This document shows, piece after piece, positions 23,310 through 32,021 of a stretch of DNA of 32,021 nucleotides. This DNA comes from Clostridia bacterium. Its GTDB lineage: Bacteria; CBDUZB01; JAGLHV01. The position numbers and the translations under genes were made by a program. Location: contig JAUVLC010000019.1 in assembly GCA_030595925.1 (NCBI GenBank), positions 1 to 32,021 of the forward strand, given 5' to 3'. The notes beneath the pieces are model-generated. The model was given only the letters and a program-made list of their open reading frames with translations, made no database searches and was not told where the DNA came from. Position 1 is the first letter of the stretch, and every line of letters starts with the position of its first letter.

Positions 23310-25328
23310 TTAACTAAATAAACTACCTATTTGATAAATCAAAACCGCCACTACCCAGCCAAGTATTAAACTATATCCTACAGCCAATGCAGTCCACTTC
23401 CAGTTAGTCTCTTTCTTTATAGTGGCAATTGCGGCTATACAGGGAATATATATTAGAGACATTGCCATAAAAGCATAGGCGGAAAGAGGAGTAAATTGTT
23501 GTAAAATTACATTTTTTAATCCCATTCCTTCTACTCCATACAAAGTTCCCAAAGTCCCCACTACTATTTCTTTAGCTACTATTCCAAAAAGCAGAGATAC
23601 TGCTGCCTGCCAGGTACCAAAACCGGCTAAGGAAAATAATGGGGCAAGCAAGGAACCCAATTTACCAATCAAACTCTCCTTTGAAGCATATTCCACTCCC
23701 GCAGGCAAAGAAGCCAACAACCAGATAAATATCACTCCCACAAAAATAATCGTCCCTGCTTTTTTCAAAAATAAGCTTCCTTTTTCCCACATATGAATCA
23801 AAACACTTTTTACTTGTGGCAATCTATAAGGAGGTAATTCCATGATTAAAGGAGCAACTTCCTGTTTAAAAAAGATACTCTTAAAAATTCTGGCTACAAC
23901 AATAGCTAAAACGATACCCATAAAATAAAGAGAAAAAACTACCAGCCCCTGATGTTTGGCAAAAAATGCTCCGGCAAAAAGGGTATAAATAGGCAATCTT
24001 GCAGAACAGGACATTAAAGGATTAACTAAAATAGTAAGAATTCTATCTTTTTCCGATTCCAATGTTCTTGCCGCCATAATCCCGGGAATATTACAACCAA
24101 AGCCTAACATCATAGGAATAAAGGATTTACCATGTAATCCCATTGTATGCATTACCCTATCCATAATAAATGCTGCCCGTGCCATATAACCGGAACCTTC
24201 TAAAATAGAAATTATTAAAAATAAAAGCAAAATGTTAGGCAAAAAAATCAAAACCGAACCCACTCCGCCAATAATTCCATCTACTAATAGAGAAGAAATC
24301 CAGGCAGGAGCCGCCAGAACATTCATTCCCAAAGAAACTATTCCTCCCAACCATCCGAAAAAGCTATCGATTAGGGCTGCCAACGGAGCCCCAAAAGTAA
24401 ACACCAACTGAAAAGTAAGCCACATTAATCCTAAAAAAATAGGTATCCCTAAAAATTTATTGGTTACTATTTGATCAATTCTATCGGTAATTTCTTTCCT
24501 TTCCCTTATTCCCATTATTTTGTGACAACATTCTTTTGCCAACCCTCTTAAAAAAGCGTACCTTCTTTCTACAATCGCTGTTTCGACATCATAGCCAAAA
24601 TGTTTTTCCAGTTTAGCTATTGATTCAAAAACCTTTTTTTCTACTTCCTTTTCCTCCGGTAACCCCTTAATTTTCGCCAGGATATTTTCATCCTGCTCCA
24701 GGAGTTTTAATACCAGCCAGCGTAGAGAGTACCGGGACAATATTTTTTTCTCTCCTAAAAACCGCGATAAATTTCTTATTTCGTTTTCTAAGTCATTCCC
24801 ATAATCTATTTCAAAAGTATTTTTTTCTCGTCGATCATAAATATCTTTAACCGCTGATTTTAAATTATCTATCCCCTTCCCTTTATTAGCTGCCGTTTTA
24901 ATCACAGGAATACTCATTACCCGGGAAAGTTCTTTGATATCAATTTTAATTCCTTTATTTTCTATTATGTCAATCATATTTAAATCCAAAATCAAATTTA
25001 CCCCTAATTCAAGCAATTGAACTGCTAAATAAAGATTCCTTTCCAAATTGGAAGAGTCAATAATTGCTACTACTACATCCGGTTTTTCTTCTATTAAAAA
25101 ATCCCGTGCAATTTTTTCATCCAGGGAATGGGAAGCTAAACTATATATCCCCGGCAAATCAACTACTTTCATCTCTATTCCTTCATAAGTAAACGTTCCA
25201 TCTTTTTTTTCTACCGTTACTCCCGGCCAGTTACCTACATGCTGACGGGAACCGGTTAAATTATTAAAAATTGTTGTTTTCCCGGAATTAGGATTTCCGG
25301 CTAAAGCAATTTTAATTTTTTTCTTCAT
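23310..25328 (-). CDS. feoB: FeoB ferrous iron transporter
   Basis: The protein of ~672 residues has an N-terminal GTPase domain (G1 GNPNSGKTT, G3 DLPGIYSL, G4 NMID), a helical spacer, and a polytopic membrane domain with the FeoB gate motifs (RAAFIMDRVMHTMGLHGKSF, LGFGCNIPGIMA, NPLMSCSARLPIY). It imports Fe(II) across the inner membrane. ATG 25328 (SD GGAG) is used; a GTG one codon earlier is possible. It is the last gene of the dtxR-feoA-feoB operon. Confidence 0.95.
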   Translation of the reverse strand: MKKKIKIALAGNPNSGKTTIFNNLTGSRQHVGNWPGVTVEKKDGTFTYEGIEMKVVDLPGIYSLASHSLDEKIARDFLIEEKPDVVVAIIDSSNLERNLYLAVQLLELGVNLILDLNMIDIIENKGIKIDIKELSRVMSIPVIKTAANKGKGIDNLKSAVKDIYDRREKNTFEIDYGNDLENEIRNLSRFLGEKKILSRYSLRWLVLKLLEQDENILAKIKGLPEEKEVEKKVFESIAKLEKHFGYDVETAIVERRYAFLRGLAKECCHKIMGIRERKEITDRIDQIVTNKFLGIPIFLGLMWLTFQLVFTFGAPLAALIDSFFGWLGGIVSLGMNVLAAPAWISSLLVDGIIGGVGSVLIFLPNILLLFLIISILEGSGYMARAAFIMDRVMHTMGLHGKSFIPMMLGFGCNIPGIMAARTLESEKDRILTILVNPLMSCSARLPIYTLFAGAFFAKHQGLVVFSLYFMGIVLAIVVARIFKSIFFKQEVAPLIMELPPYRLPQVKSVLIHMWEKGSLFLKKAGTIIFVGVIFIWLLASLPAGVEYASKESLIGKLGSLLAPLFSLAGFGTWQAAVSLLFGIVAKEIVVGTLGTLYGVEGMGLKNVILQQFTPLSAYAFMAMSLIYIPCIAAIATIKKETNWKWTALAVGYSLILGWVVAVLIYQIGSLFS

Positions 25329-25359
25329 CACTTTTCTCCTGCTAATTTTATTTGCTTTT

Positions 25360-25578
25360 TTACTTTACAAAAACTTTTTGCGCCATACCAAAACCCAAAC
25401 CAAGACGTATTCCGCCTTTGGCAACAATGAGAGGACCATAGCCACAATTAGAAACAACTTCTACTATTACTCCCGGATAAAAACCCATATTGAGTAATTT
25501 GGTAACCAATCCTCTTCCTCCCCTTATTTCTATAATTTCAACCTTTTCCCCTGTTAAAGTTTTGCTAAGCGGTTTCAT
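25360..25578 (-). CDS. feoA: FeoA
   Basis: A 72-residue SH3-like protein (EIIEIRGGRGLVTKLLNMGFYPGVIVEVV, RLGLGFGMAQKVFV). FeoA binds FeoB on the cytosolic side. The start at ATG 25578 is preferred over an upstream in-frame start at 25608, because GGAGGTG lies 11 nt before it and it begins just after the dtxR stop. Confidence 0.9.
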   Translation of the reverse strand: MKPLSKTLTGEKVEIIEIRGGRGLVTKLLNMGFYPGVIVEVVSNCGYGPLIVAKGGIRLGLGFGMAQKVFVK

Positions 25579-25580
25579 TA

Positions 25581-26300
25581 TTATTCTAACACCTCCACTT
25601 CGATGCAAACAGCTTCTTCTTTTCTTAAAGTTAAATGGTAACCCTTTAATATTATATCTATGGGATCCCCTAAAGGAGCTACTTTGCGAACTGTTACTTC
25701 TACCCCCGGTAAAACTCCCATACTCAATAATTGTTTTTTTATTTTCGATTCGGGATTTATTTTAATAATTTTGGCTTTTTGCCCGATTTTTAAGTTATTC
25801 AACGTTAAAATAGATGACACTTGATTCCTCCCGTCTTTATTTTGTGTATTTTTTTTCTTTAAAGCGGCTTCCCGAAGAAAATTGCCAAAATCAGAAAGCC
25901 ACAAATCTTTTTTCTTGTCCGAAAGTGTTTCAATATATTCTACTAATTCAGTAATTTTCTTTGTTGTTTCTTCACTAATATAATGTTCTATCTGACAGGC
26001 ATCCTTTACTGCCGTTTGAACATCAACCCCTAACACCTTATGAAAAAGTCTGAATAGTATCTGATGCTTCTCATAAATTTTTTTTGCGGTCATTTCCCCT
26101 TTAGTGGTAAGCTCAATATACCCGTATTTTTCGTGATTAACCAGTTTTTTTTCATTCAAAATTTTTATTGCCCCGATTACCGAAGCCGCTTTAACATTTA
26201 ACAATTTGACAATATCTTTAACCCGAACAACTTTTTCTTGTAAAGAAACCATTAAAATAGTTTCTAAATAATCTTCTAAACTTGGGCTTAAAAAATTCAT
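25581..26300 (-). CDS. DtxR/MntR-family metalloregulator fused to a FeoA domain
   Basis: The 239-residue protein has a winged helix (~1-70), dimerisation/metal domain (~71-140) and a C-terminal FeoA/SH3 domain (~162-239, KAKIIKINPESKIKKQLLSMGVLPGVEV). By position it has D10 and E13 (as in MntR), H79, and C102/E105/H106 in DACQIEH (as in DtxR/IdeR). A Cys rather than Glu at the key site favours Fe(II) over Mn(II). With metal it should repress its own dtxR-feoA-feoB operon through the 24-bp palindrome just downstream of its -10 box. Confidence 0.9.
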   Translation of the reverse strand: MNFLSPSLEDYLETILMVSLQEKVVRVKDIVKLLNVKAASVIGAIKILNEKKLVNHEKYGYIELTTKGEMTAKKIYEKHQILFRLFHKVLGVDVQTAVKDACQIEHYISEETTKKITELVEYIETLSDKKKDLWLSDFGNFLREAALKKKNTQNKDGRNQVSSILTLNNLKIGQKAKIIKINPESKIKKQLLSMGVLPGVEVTVRKVAPLGDPIDIILKGYHLTLRKEEAVCIEVEVLE

Positions 26301-26333
26301 TATTTTATCCTAATTAATCATAATAATGTTACC

Positions 26334-26391
26334 AATTGTTAGCCTTGCCTAACAATTACCGAATTGTAGCACAACCCTTTTATTCTGTCAA
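26334..26391 (-). promoter_or_regulatory. Promoter and operator of the dtxR-feoA-feoB operon
   Basis: On the - strand, -35 TTGACA (26386-26391), 17-nt spacer, -10 TACAAT (26363-26368). Immediately after lies a palindrome with perfect 9-bp arms AATTGTTAG/CTAACAATT (26334-26357) that covers the transcription start. It contains TTAGG half-sites seen in DtxR-family boxes. This is a textbook autorepressor layout. Confidence 0.75.
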
Positions 26392-26436
26392 GATAAATTT
26401 CATTTATTTAAATTTTTTCGGCAGAAAAACCCAGAC

Positions 26437-26664
26437 CTAATCTCTCATCGATTTATTACCACTTTTTTTGCTTTGATAAATTTCAATAAATTTCTCAATT
26501 GAACGGTCATAGGTTTTTTCTACTTCCGGAGGGAAAAAACAGGCAGGAAATTCATCAAGTCTTAAATGGTATTGTAAGCATTCGCAACATATACCTTTTC
26601 TGGCACAAGGTTCATAAGTACAATTGCAAATTTTTTTGTTTTTCTCGACGTTACATTCTCTCAT
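26437..26664 (-). CDS. DUF6485 Cys-rich small protein
   Basis: A 75-residue protein with C4 and the pattern CNCTYEPCARKGICCECLQYH followed by FPACFFP, characteristic of DUF6485. The nine Cys suggest a metal or Fe-S site. SD GGAGG and its own promoter precede it. It shares a divergent promoter region with the GH65 gene. The function of the family is unknown to me. Confidence 0.78.
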   Translation of the reverse strand: MRECNVEKNKKICNCTYEPCARKGICCECLQYHLRLDEFPACFFPPEVEKTYDRSIEKFIEIYQSKKSGNKSMRD

Positions 26665-26687
26665 TATTAATTTCCTCCTATTTTTTT

Positions 26688-26758
26688 ATTATATCCTTTT
26701 CCTTTATTAAAAGTCAATTGTATTTTGAATTGACTTTCTATAAAAAATCTTGTATTCT
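26688..26758. promoter_or_regulatory. Overlapping divergent promoters with an inverted repeat
   Basis: For the - strand DUF6485 gene: -35 TTGACT (26712-26717), 18-nt spacer, -10 TATAAT (26688-26693). For the + strand GH65 gene: -35 TTGACT (26730-26735), 17-nt spacer, -10 TATTCT (26753-26758). The two -35 boxes sit in an inverted repeat with perfect 10-bp arms AAAGTCAATT (26710-26719) and AATTGACTTT (26728-26737), so one regulator could control both directions. Confidence 0.65.
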
Positions 26759-26859
26759 AAAAAAGGTTTGTTTATGTTAATAGCAAATAAAAGTTAGTTA
26801 AAAACATTTGTCAAATAAAAAGCAGACATAGTCTTCACTTATTTATTTTAAAGGATACC

Positions 26860-29193
26860 ATGACTAATTTTTTCACCCGATATCTATCTAATCCTTCCTG
26901 GCTAATCTCTTCAGAAGGCTGGGACTCCAAACAACAGAATATACTTGAAACGCAATTTACTCTTGGTAATGGTTATATCGGCAGTAGAGGAATTTTAGAA
27001 GAAATTCCCCGCAATTGTTTTCCCGGCACTTTTTTCAGCAATATTTATGATAAAACAGGGGCACAAGTAACTGAAATAGTTAACGCCCCCAATCCCATAG
27101 ATTTCAGAGTAATCAGCAAAGGGGAAAAACTTGATGTCACTGCAATGGATGTTCTTAAACATAAACGAATTCTGGATATGCAAAAGGGTTTTTTAATTAG
27201 AAAAACAATTTATCAAAACAGTAAGAAAAAGAAATTTAATTATCAGTCAATGCGTTTTTTTAGTATGCACGACCCACATATTGCTGCAATGCAGGTTTAT
27301 ATCACCCCGTTAGATGATTCAGCTCATATTAGTATCGAAAGTGCTGTAAATTCTTCTATTACCAATAAAGGAGTAATTACCGAAGGGAACAAAAAACATG
27401 TTGATATCATAGAATTCATTAAATACGATAATGTTAATTATTTATGTTTTAAAACATTAGATCAGAATATTTTGCTTGCTTACGGAACACAATTAAAAAT
27501 AGAACAAAACAAAAAAGTTTCCGTCGTTTCTACCCGCTCATTTGATTTAAAACTAAAAAAAGATGAAACCGTGATTATCACTAAGTTCTTTACTTTTTAT
27601 ACTTCACAGGAAATCCCCTCTAACCGAATCAAAAACAAAACGATAAAAAGTATCCAAAAAATTACTAAGAGAGGGGTTAATCAACTCTTCAATGATCATT
27701 GCAAAGCCTGGAGAAAAAAATGGAAAAAAGCCAATATAGAAATAGAGGGTGATTCTAAAACGGAAAAGGCATTAAGATTTAATATTTATCATTTGCTTAT
27801 TTCTGCCAGCACGCAAGATATCAATGCCAGCATCAAAGCAAAAGCACTTAGCGGTGAAGGGTATCGAGGACATATCTTCTGGGACACGGAAATATTCATC
27901 CTGCCTTTTTTTATTTATACTCATCCCCTTATTGCCAAAAATTTATTGCTCTATCGTTACCGCAGATTGAATGAAGCCCGAAAAAACGCTCAACAAAAAG
28001 GCCTCAAGGGAGCTATGTTTCCCTGGGAATCAGCTGATACCGGAAAAGATGTCACCCCTCAGTGGTACAAAAATGTGGAAGGTAAAATCGAAAAAGTAGA
28101 TACAATGAAATATGAACACCATATAACCGCTGACGTTGCCTATGGAATTTTTCATTATTTTACCGCTACCAACGATGTTTCTTTTATGTTAAAATATGGA
28201 TTGGAAATTATTTTAGAAACGGCCCGATTCTGGGCAAGCAGAGTAGAACAAAATAAGCGAACTAAAAAATATGAAATAAACCATGTTATAGGGCCGGATG
28301 AATTTCACGTAGATGTCAATAACAATGCTTTTACCAATTTAATGGCAAAATGGAATTTAGAGGCCGCTCGAAAAATATATCTAACCCTAAAAAAAGAATC
28401 ACCCGGTTCTGTAAAAACAATTACTAAAAAAATCAACTTAAAAATAAAAGAAATGGAGGATTGGGTAACTATAGCCCAAAATATGTTTGTCCCTTTTTCC
28501 GAGAAAACCGGAATTATCGAAGAATTTGAAGGTTATTTTAAACTAAAAAAACTCCCTTTACCTGAATTGGATAGCAACTTCTTGCCTCTTCTACCTAAAA
28601 AAATTCATACTATAGATAAAACCCAATTTGTTAAACAAGCCGATGTTGTTATGTTATTATATTTATTACCCTCCGCCTTTGATTATAACTTGAAGAAAAA
28701 AAATTATCTCTTTTACGAAAAAAGAACCCTCCATCATTCATCCCTTAGTGTTTCTATGTATTCTTTAATGGGTGTAAAGGTAGGCGAAAAAATTAAAGCC
28801 TATCGTTATTTTCGTAATTCGGTATATGCCGACCTTGAAAATATTCATAGCAATACTATCGACGGAATCCATGCTGCATCTTTGGGCGGGACATGGCAGG
28901 CAGCTATCAATGGTTTTGCCGGAGTAACAATTGATAACGGGTGTCTTTCTTTCCAACCAAAATTGCCTTCTCAGTGGGAAAAAATTAAATTTTTACTCCA
29001 ATGGAAAGGATATGAAATATCCGTAAACATAAACAAAGAAAAAGTTGGTCTTTATTTCCCTTCCAAGAATAAAAATGTCAACTTGCCGATAAAAGTTTAT
29101 GGTATTATGCAAAAATTACCGGCAAATAAAAGCACCGTTTTTTTTAGAAAAATAAAACGAAAAATCTCTTTAGATACAAAAGGATTCTATTAA
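26860..29193 (+). CDS. Glycoside hydrolase family 65 (maltose/trehalose/kojibiose phosphorylase-type)
   Basis: The 777-residue protein has an N-terminal beta-sandwich (~1-270), an (alpha/alpha)6 barrel (~300-690) with GHIFWDTEIF and the catalytic acid in GPDEFHVD (E481, near the position of E487 in Lactobacillus maltose phosphorylase), and the phosphate-site HHSSLS at ~625-630, then a small C-terminal sheet. GH65 enzymes reversibly phosphorolyse alpha-glucosides to beta-glucose 1-phosphate. No beta-phosphoglucomutase is next to it, so exact specificity is open. It is followed 18 nt later by a GT4 gene. SD is weak (AAAGGA). Confidence 0.92.
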   Translation: MTNFFTRYLSNPSWLISSEGWDSKQQNILETQFTLGNGYIGSRGILEEIPRNCFPGTFFSNIYDKTGAQVTEIVNAPNPIDFRVISKGEKLDVTAMDVLKHKRILDMQKGFLIRKTIYQNSKKKKFNYQSMRFFSMHDPHIAAMQVYITPLDDSAHISIESAVNSSITNKGVITEGNKKHVDIIEFIKYDNVNYLCFKTLDQNILLAYGTQLKIEQNKKVSVVSTRSFDLKLKKDETVIITKFFTFYTSQEIPSNRIKNKTIKSIQKITKRGVNQLFNDHCKAWRKKWKKANIEIEGDSKTEKALRFNIYHLLISASTQDINASIKAKALSGEGYRGHIFWDTEIFILPFFIYTHPLIAKNLLLYRYRRLNEARKNAQQKGLKGAMFPWESADTGKDVTPQWYKNVEGKIEKVDTMKYEHHITADVAYGIFHYFTATNDVSFMLKYGLEIILETARFWASRVEQNKRTKKYEINHVIGPDEFHVDVNNNAFTNLMAKWNLEAARKIYLTLKKESPGSVKTITKKINLKIKEMEDWVTIAQNMFVPFSEKTGIIEEFEGYFKLKKLPLPELDSNFLPLLPKKIHTIDKTQFVKQADVVMLLYLLPSAFDYNLKKKNYLFYEKRTLHHSSLSVSMYSLMGVKVGEKIKAYRYFRNSVYADLENIHSNTIDGIHAASLGGTWQAAINGFAGVTIDNGCLSFQPKLPSQWEKIKFLLQWKGYEISVNINKEKVGLYFPSKNKNVNLPIKVYGIMQKLPANKSTVFFRKIKRKISLDTKGFY

Positions 29194-29211
29194 AAGAAAG
29201 GAAAAATAATT

Positions 29212-30408
29212 ATGTCCAACAAAAAATTAAACATTGCACAGATTCATTGGGGATTTATTCCTATTATCGGAGGAGTAGAAACCCACCTATCTATTTTAAT
29301 GCCCGAATTAATAAAAAGAGGTCATAAAGTAGGTTTATTAACCGGTTCTGTGGAACAGGAAAAAGTACGCTATCAATACCGGGGAGCAGAAATTTATCGT
29401 TCCCCTCTTTTTGACCTTAACTGGCTTTATCAAAGAGGACTGGATGGACTGGAAAAAGAAATTATTCAACTTTATAACACTTTTTTTGACGAACTTAAAC
29501 CGGATATTGTTCATACTCATAATATGCATTATTTTAGTAAAATTCACATTAAAACTTTAGAAAAAATCTGTAAAAAAAAGGGCATTCCCCTCATCCTTAC
29601 CGCACATAATGTCTGGGATGATATCCTCTTTTTAAAACTCACCCGGGAAACGAACTGGTCTCACATAATTGCAGTAAGTCACTATATTGAAAAAGAATTA
29701 TTTGGTGTTGGCTGTAATGATAAAAATACAACCGTAATTCATCACGGAATAGATATCGAAACATTCCAACCCAAAATCAATTCCTCTAATGTCTTGAAAA
29801 AACACCCTCAATTAAAAGGGAAAAAAATTGTTTTTCACCCGGCCAGAATGGGTATGGCTAAAGGGTGTGATGTAAGTATAAAAGCAATAAATTTAGTTAA
29901 ACACCAATTCCCTGATGTATTATTAGTTCTGGCAGGGACAAAAAACATTATTGATTGGGGAGAAAATCAACAAAAAGAAATCGCTTATTTTATTGATTTA
30001 GTAAAGACATTCGGTTTAGAAAAAAATGTTTATATTGATGCTTTCAGCCTCCAGGAAATGCCGGAACTATATAATCTCTCTCAGGTTTGCATCTATCCAT
30101 CTTCTGTTTCAGAACCGTTTGGCCTTACTATGTTGGAAACCCTTGCTTCAGCAAAACCCCTGATTGTAACTAATAGCGGAGGTATGCCTGAAATCGTGAA
30201 AGACGGAATTTGCGGATATGTTATCCCCATAAAAGATTTTGAAACGTTAGCCGGTAGAATTAGTATGTTATTAGCCAATGATCAATTACGGGAAAGACTG
30301 GGTAGAAGCGGCAGACAAACAGTAAAAAATCATTATACCAAAGAAATTATGATTAATCAGCATTTAGATATTTATTATCAATGTCTTTCTGAAATTAGTA
30401 AAAAATAA
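29212..30408 (+). CDS. GT4-family glycosyltransferase
   Basis: The 398-residue GT-B enzyme has the N-terminal GGVETHLSILMPELIKRGH glycine-rich motif and C-terminal EPFGLTMLE with the E-x7-E nucleotide-sugar pattern, then GGMPEIVKDG. It is probably cytosolic or membrane-associated. SD AAAGGAAAA precedes the ATG. Together with GH65 it suggests synthesis or turnover of an alpha-linked disaccharide (for example trehalose through a TreT-like enzyme), but this is inference. Confidence 0.88.
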   Translation: MSNKKLNIAQIHWGFIPIIGGVETHLSILMPELIKRGHKVGLLTGSVEQEKVRYQYRGAEIYRSPLFDLNWLYQRGLDGLEKEIIQLYNTFFDELKPDIVHTHNMHYFSKIHIKTLEKICKKKGIPLILTAHNVWDDILFLKLTRETNWSHIIAVSHYIEKELFGVGCNDKNTTVIHHGIDIETFQPKINSSNVLKKHPQLKGKKIVFHPARMGMAKGCDVSIKAINLVKHQFPDVLLVLAGTKNIIDWGENQQKEIAYFIDLVKTFGLEKNVYIDAFSLQEMPELYNLSQVCIYPSSVSEPFGLTMLETLASAKPLIVTNSGGMPEIVKDGICGYVIPIKDFETLAGRISMLLANDQLRERLGRSGRQTVKNHYTKEIMINQHLDIYYQCLSEISKK

Positions 30409-30526
30409 ATTGTTTTTATTTGTAATAATGCAAAATTAAAAGAAGAGTCTTAGTAAATAAGGTTATTTAGTAAAAAATCAAAATATATTTTTCATTAAAA
30501 GCGTAATTTTATTTTTATGTCCAGAT

Positions 30527-30565
30527 AAAAAAAAAGGATGCCGATTTTTTCGGCATCCCTTTTTA
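30527..30565. terminator. Bidirectional intrinsic terminator
   Basis: GGATGCCGA (30536-30544) pairs with TCGGCATCC (30550-30558) around TTTTT, flanked by nine A on the left and CTTTTT on the right. It separates the converging GT4 and homocitrate-synthase-type genes and should work in both directions. Confidence 0.92.
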
Positions 30566-30614
30566 ATTACCTTTTAAAAAACAAATATTTAAAATTAATG
30601 TTTTCTTATATGTT

Positions 30615-31856
30615 TTACATAGGTGTCACAGTCAAAATTTTCTTTGCCTGTTGAGGATAACGGGCAATAAATCTTAATTCATCAGTGGTTAATGGTTTTT
30701 GAGTATGCACATTAGCATACCGGACTAAATCTAAAATCTCCGTTGCTTCTTTATCATCTTTGAATTTAATTTCCATTTTACCGTAAACGTTTCTAAATCC
30801 CTTTATCCCACCGTATTCACCGGTAGTAATCTGTCGTCCCGTCTCAATTATTTCCGCTTCTCCCCGTCCCAATTCTTCGAAATCGTAAAGTTCATAATTA
30901 TCCCTATCTTTCAATGCTCCATCTGCATGAATTCCTGATTCATGGGAAAAAGCATTCGCTCCCACTCCCGGTTGATTAATCGGAAGGGGAACATCAAAAG
31001 CATAGGAGGCATATTTAGCAATTCTCCACGCTTTTTTAAGATTCACACGTTCATCCAGATAATATTCTTTTCTAAACCCACTCGACTTTTTTATAGCCAG
31101 AATTACCGAAACCAAATCGGCATTTCCGGCACGCTCTCCCAAACCATTGATAGTCGTATTAATATAAGCATCCATTCCCCCGTCAATAACCCCCTTTGCC
31201 CCTGCTACGGAAGTAGCTACCACCATTCCTAAATCATTATGACAATGCAGTTCTATGGGTAATTGAATTTTTTCGGCCAGTAATTTTGTTCTATCATAAA
31301 TGGTAAACGGGTCATTAAAACCTAATGTATCACAATAACGAATTCGATCTGCACCGGCTTTTTTTGCCGCCAGAGCAAACTCTATTAAATACGTCATCCT
31401 GCTCCGGGAAGCATCCTCAGCATTTACTCCGATACTTTCCGCTCCTAATTTACGCGCCAGATGAACGGCTTTAACCATCTCCTTAATTATCCCTTGATGA
31501 TCCAATTTCCCCTTAAACTTGTGCTTAATCATTTGTTCTGAAGTGGAAATAGATAAAGCTATATGTTTTAATTGAGGAACCCGTTTAAAAGCAATTTTAA
31601 CATCATTAGCCATTGCCCGAATCCATCCACTAAGTCTGATGTTATTCAGTTTTCCATCTTTGACTAATTCCAAATTAGCATTTAAATAATTTGCTTCGTG
31701 AAAAGTGACAGGAAAACCAAATTCCGATTGAAAAATTCCCATTTCATCAAGATAAATATTAATCATTGTTTTCTGTAGCTTTGCTAATCCCAGCTTTGCT
31801 GTCTGTACCCCATCACGATTAGTAACATCAATAAGATAAATCTTATTTTTCGCCAT
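30615..31856 (-). CDS. Homocitrate/2-isopropylmalate synthase family protein (NifV-like)
   Basis: The 413-residue HMGL-like TIM-barrel enzyme has DVTNRDGVQ (R14, D15), the metal pair HCHND (H204, H206) and NGLGERAGNADL (237-248). It condenses acetyl-CoA with a 2-oxo acid. The lack of a long C-terminal allosteric domain and the barrel features fit the homocitrate synthase/NifV side. No nif, leu or lys gene lies beside it, so the pathway (lysine, nitrogenase cofactor or 2-oxo acid elongation) is unresolved. ATG 31856 has SD GGAGA. Confidence 0.85.
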   Translation of the reverse strand: MAKNKIYLIDVTNRDGVQTAKLGLAKLQKTMINIYLDEMGIFQSEFGFPVTFHEANYLNANLELVKDGKLNNIRLSGWIRAMANDVKIAFKRVPQLKHIALSISTSEQMIKHKFKGKLDHQGIIKEMVKAVHLARKLGAESIGVNAEDASRSRMTYLIEFALAAKKAGADRIRYCDTLGFNDPFTIYDRTKLLAEKIQLPIELHCHNDLGMVVATSVAGAKGVIDGGMDAYINTTINGLGERAGNADLVSVILAIKKSSGFRKEYYLDERVNLKKAWRIAKYASYAFDVPLPINQPGVGANAFSHESGIHADGALKDRDNYELYDFEELGRGEAEIIETGRQITTGEYGGIKGFRNVYGKMEIKFKDDKEATEILDLVRYANVHTQKPLTTDELRFIARYPQQAKKILTVTPM

Positions 31857-31918
31857 TATTATTCTCCTTTTATTTCATTGAGTAATGTCAAAAATATCTG
31901 CACATTTCTGTTCTGATT

Positions 31919-32011
31919 TCTGTCCATGTAACTACAGGCTTTATAGAGTAAGCCTGCGTATAATTAGCTCCTGTTGCACAAAGCCCATGTCAGGTCGGAG
32001 GACAGATTGTA
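31919..32011 (-). promoter_or_regulatory. Extended -10 promoter and structured leader of the NifV-like gene
   Basis: On the - strand, TGATACAAT gives an extended -10 (TACAAT at 32006-32011); its -35 would lie outside the window. The ~150-nt leader contains a CAGGCTT/AAGCCTG hairpin (31935-31941/31950-31956) and terminal CTGTCC/GGACAG arms that could close it. No known riboswitch consensus was recognised. Confidence 0.4.
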
Positions 32012-32021
32012 TCACAATCCC

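Noticed and set aside
31921-32000. tRNA gene near the right end
   Set aside because: The hairpin region lacks a cloverleaf, a T-loop consensus and an acceptor stem.

Overview
The window comes from a low-GC, Gram-negative, probably uncultivated bacterium. Two TonB-dependent outer-membrane receptors, a complete TonB/ExbB/ExbD energiser and a periplasmic M23 endopeptidase establish two membranes. Short overlapping genes, AT-rich intergenic DNA and degenerate heptamer repeats resemble deep-branching candidate phyla (Omnitrophota/Desantisbacteria-like), but I cannot fix the phylum from this sequence. No rRNA, tRNA, CRISPR array or transposase was seen.

Layout. 0-3.6 kb: low-complexity DNA with a palindrome and 7-bp-periodic repeats, then an exported CsgG-like/VWA protein and an M23 endopeptidase in one operon (- strand). 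3.7-11.15 kb: a very AT-rich island whose ends are a ~405-bp direct repeat of the tonB 3' end. The right copy completes a working tonB; the left copy is an orphan C-terminal fragment. Inside is one operon (- strand) behind a good sigma70-type promoter: a small excisionase-type HTH protein, a 1407-aa DUF4062-NACHT-HEAT STAND ATPase, a DUF6577/AbiEi-like antitoxin and an AbiEii nucleotidyltransferase toxin broken by a 1-nt frameshift. A 39-bp near-palindrome occurs beside both direct repeats and a third time, inverted, at the abiEi/abiEii junction. This looks like an anti-phage island captured at tonB.

10.8-26.4 kb: a metal (probably iron) acquisition region, all on the - strand. A TonB2-type operon runs TPR protein, a 54-aa Cys-containing mini-protein, a radical SAM/SPASM protein, DUF3450, TtpC-like ExbB, ExbB, ExbD, TonB. 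Upstream lie TonB receptor 1, a methyltransferase, a DUF2292 protein, an HPr-like protein without the phosphorylatable His15, TonB receptor 2, FeoB, FeoA and a DtxR-family regulator fused to a FeoA domain. Palindromes at the dtxR promoter and inside the receptor-2 promoter spacer suggest metal-dependent control: receptors import across the outer membrane, the TonB complex powers them, and FeoAB imports Fe(II) across the inner membrane.

26.4-32 kb: a DUF6485 Cys-rich protein divergent from a two-gene carbohydrate operon (GH65 phosphorylase-type enzyme and GT4 glycosyltransferase), a bidirectional terminator, and a convergent homocitrate/isopropylmalate-synthase-type gene with a possibly structured leader.
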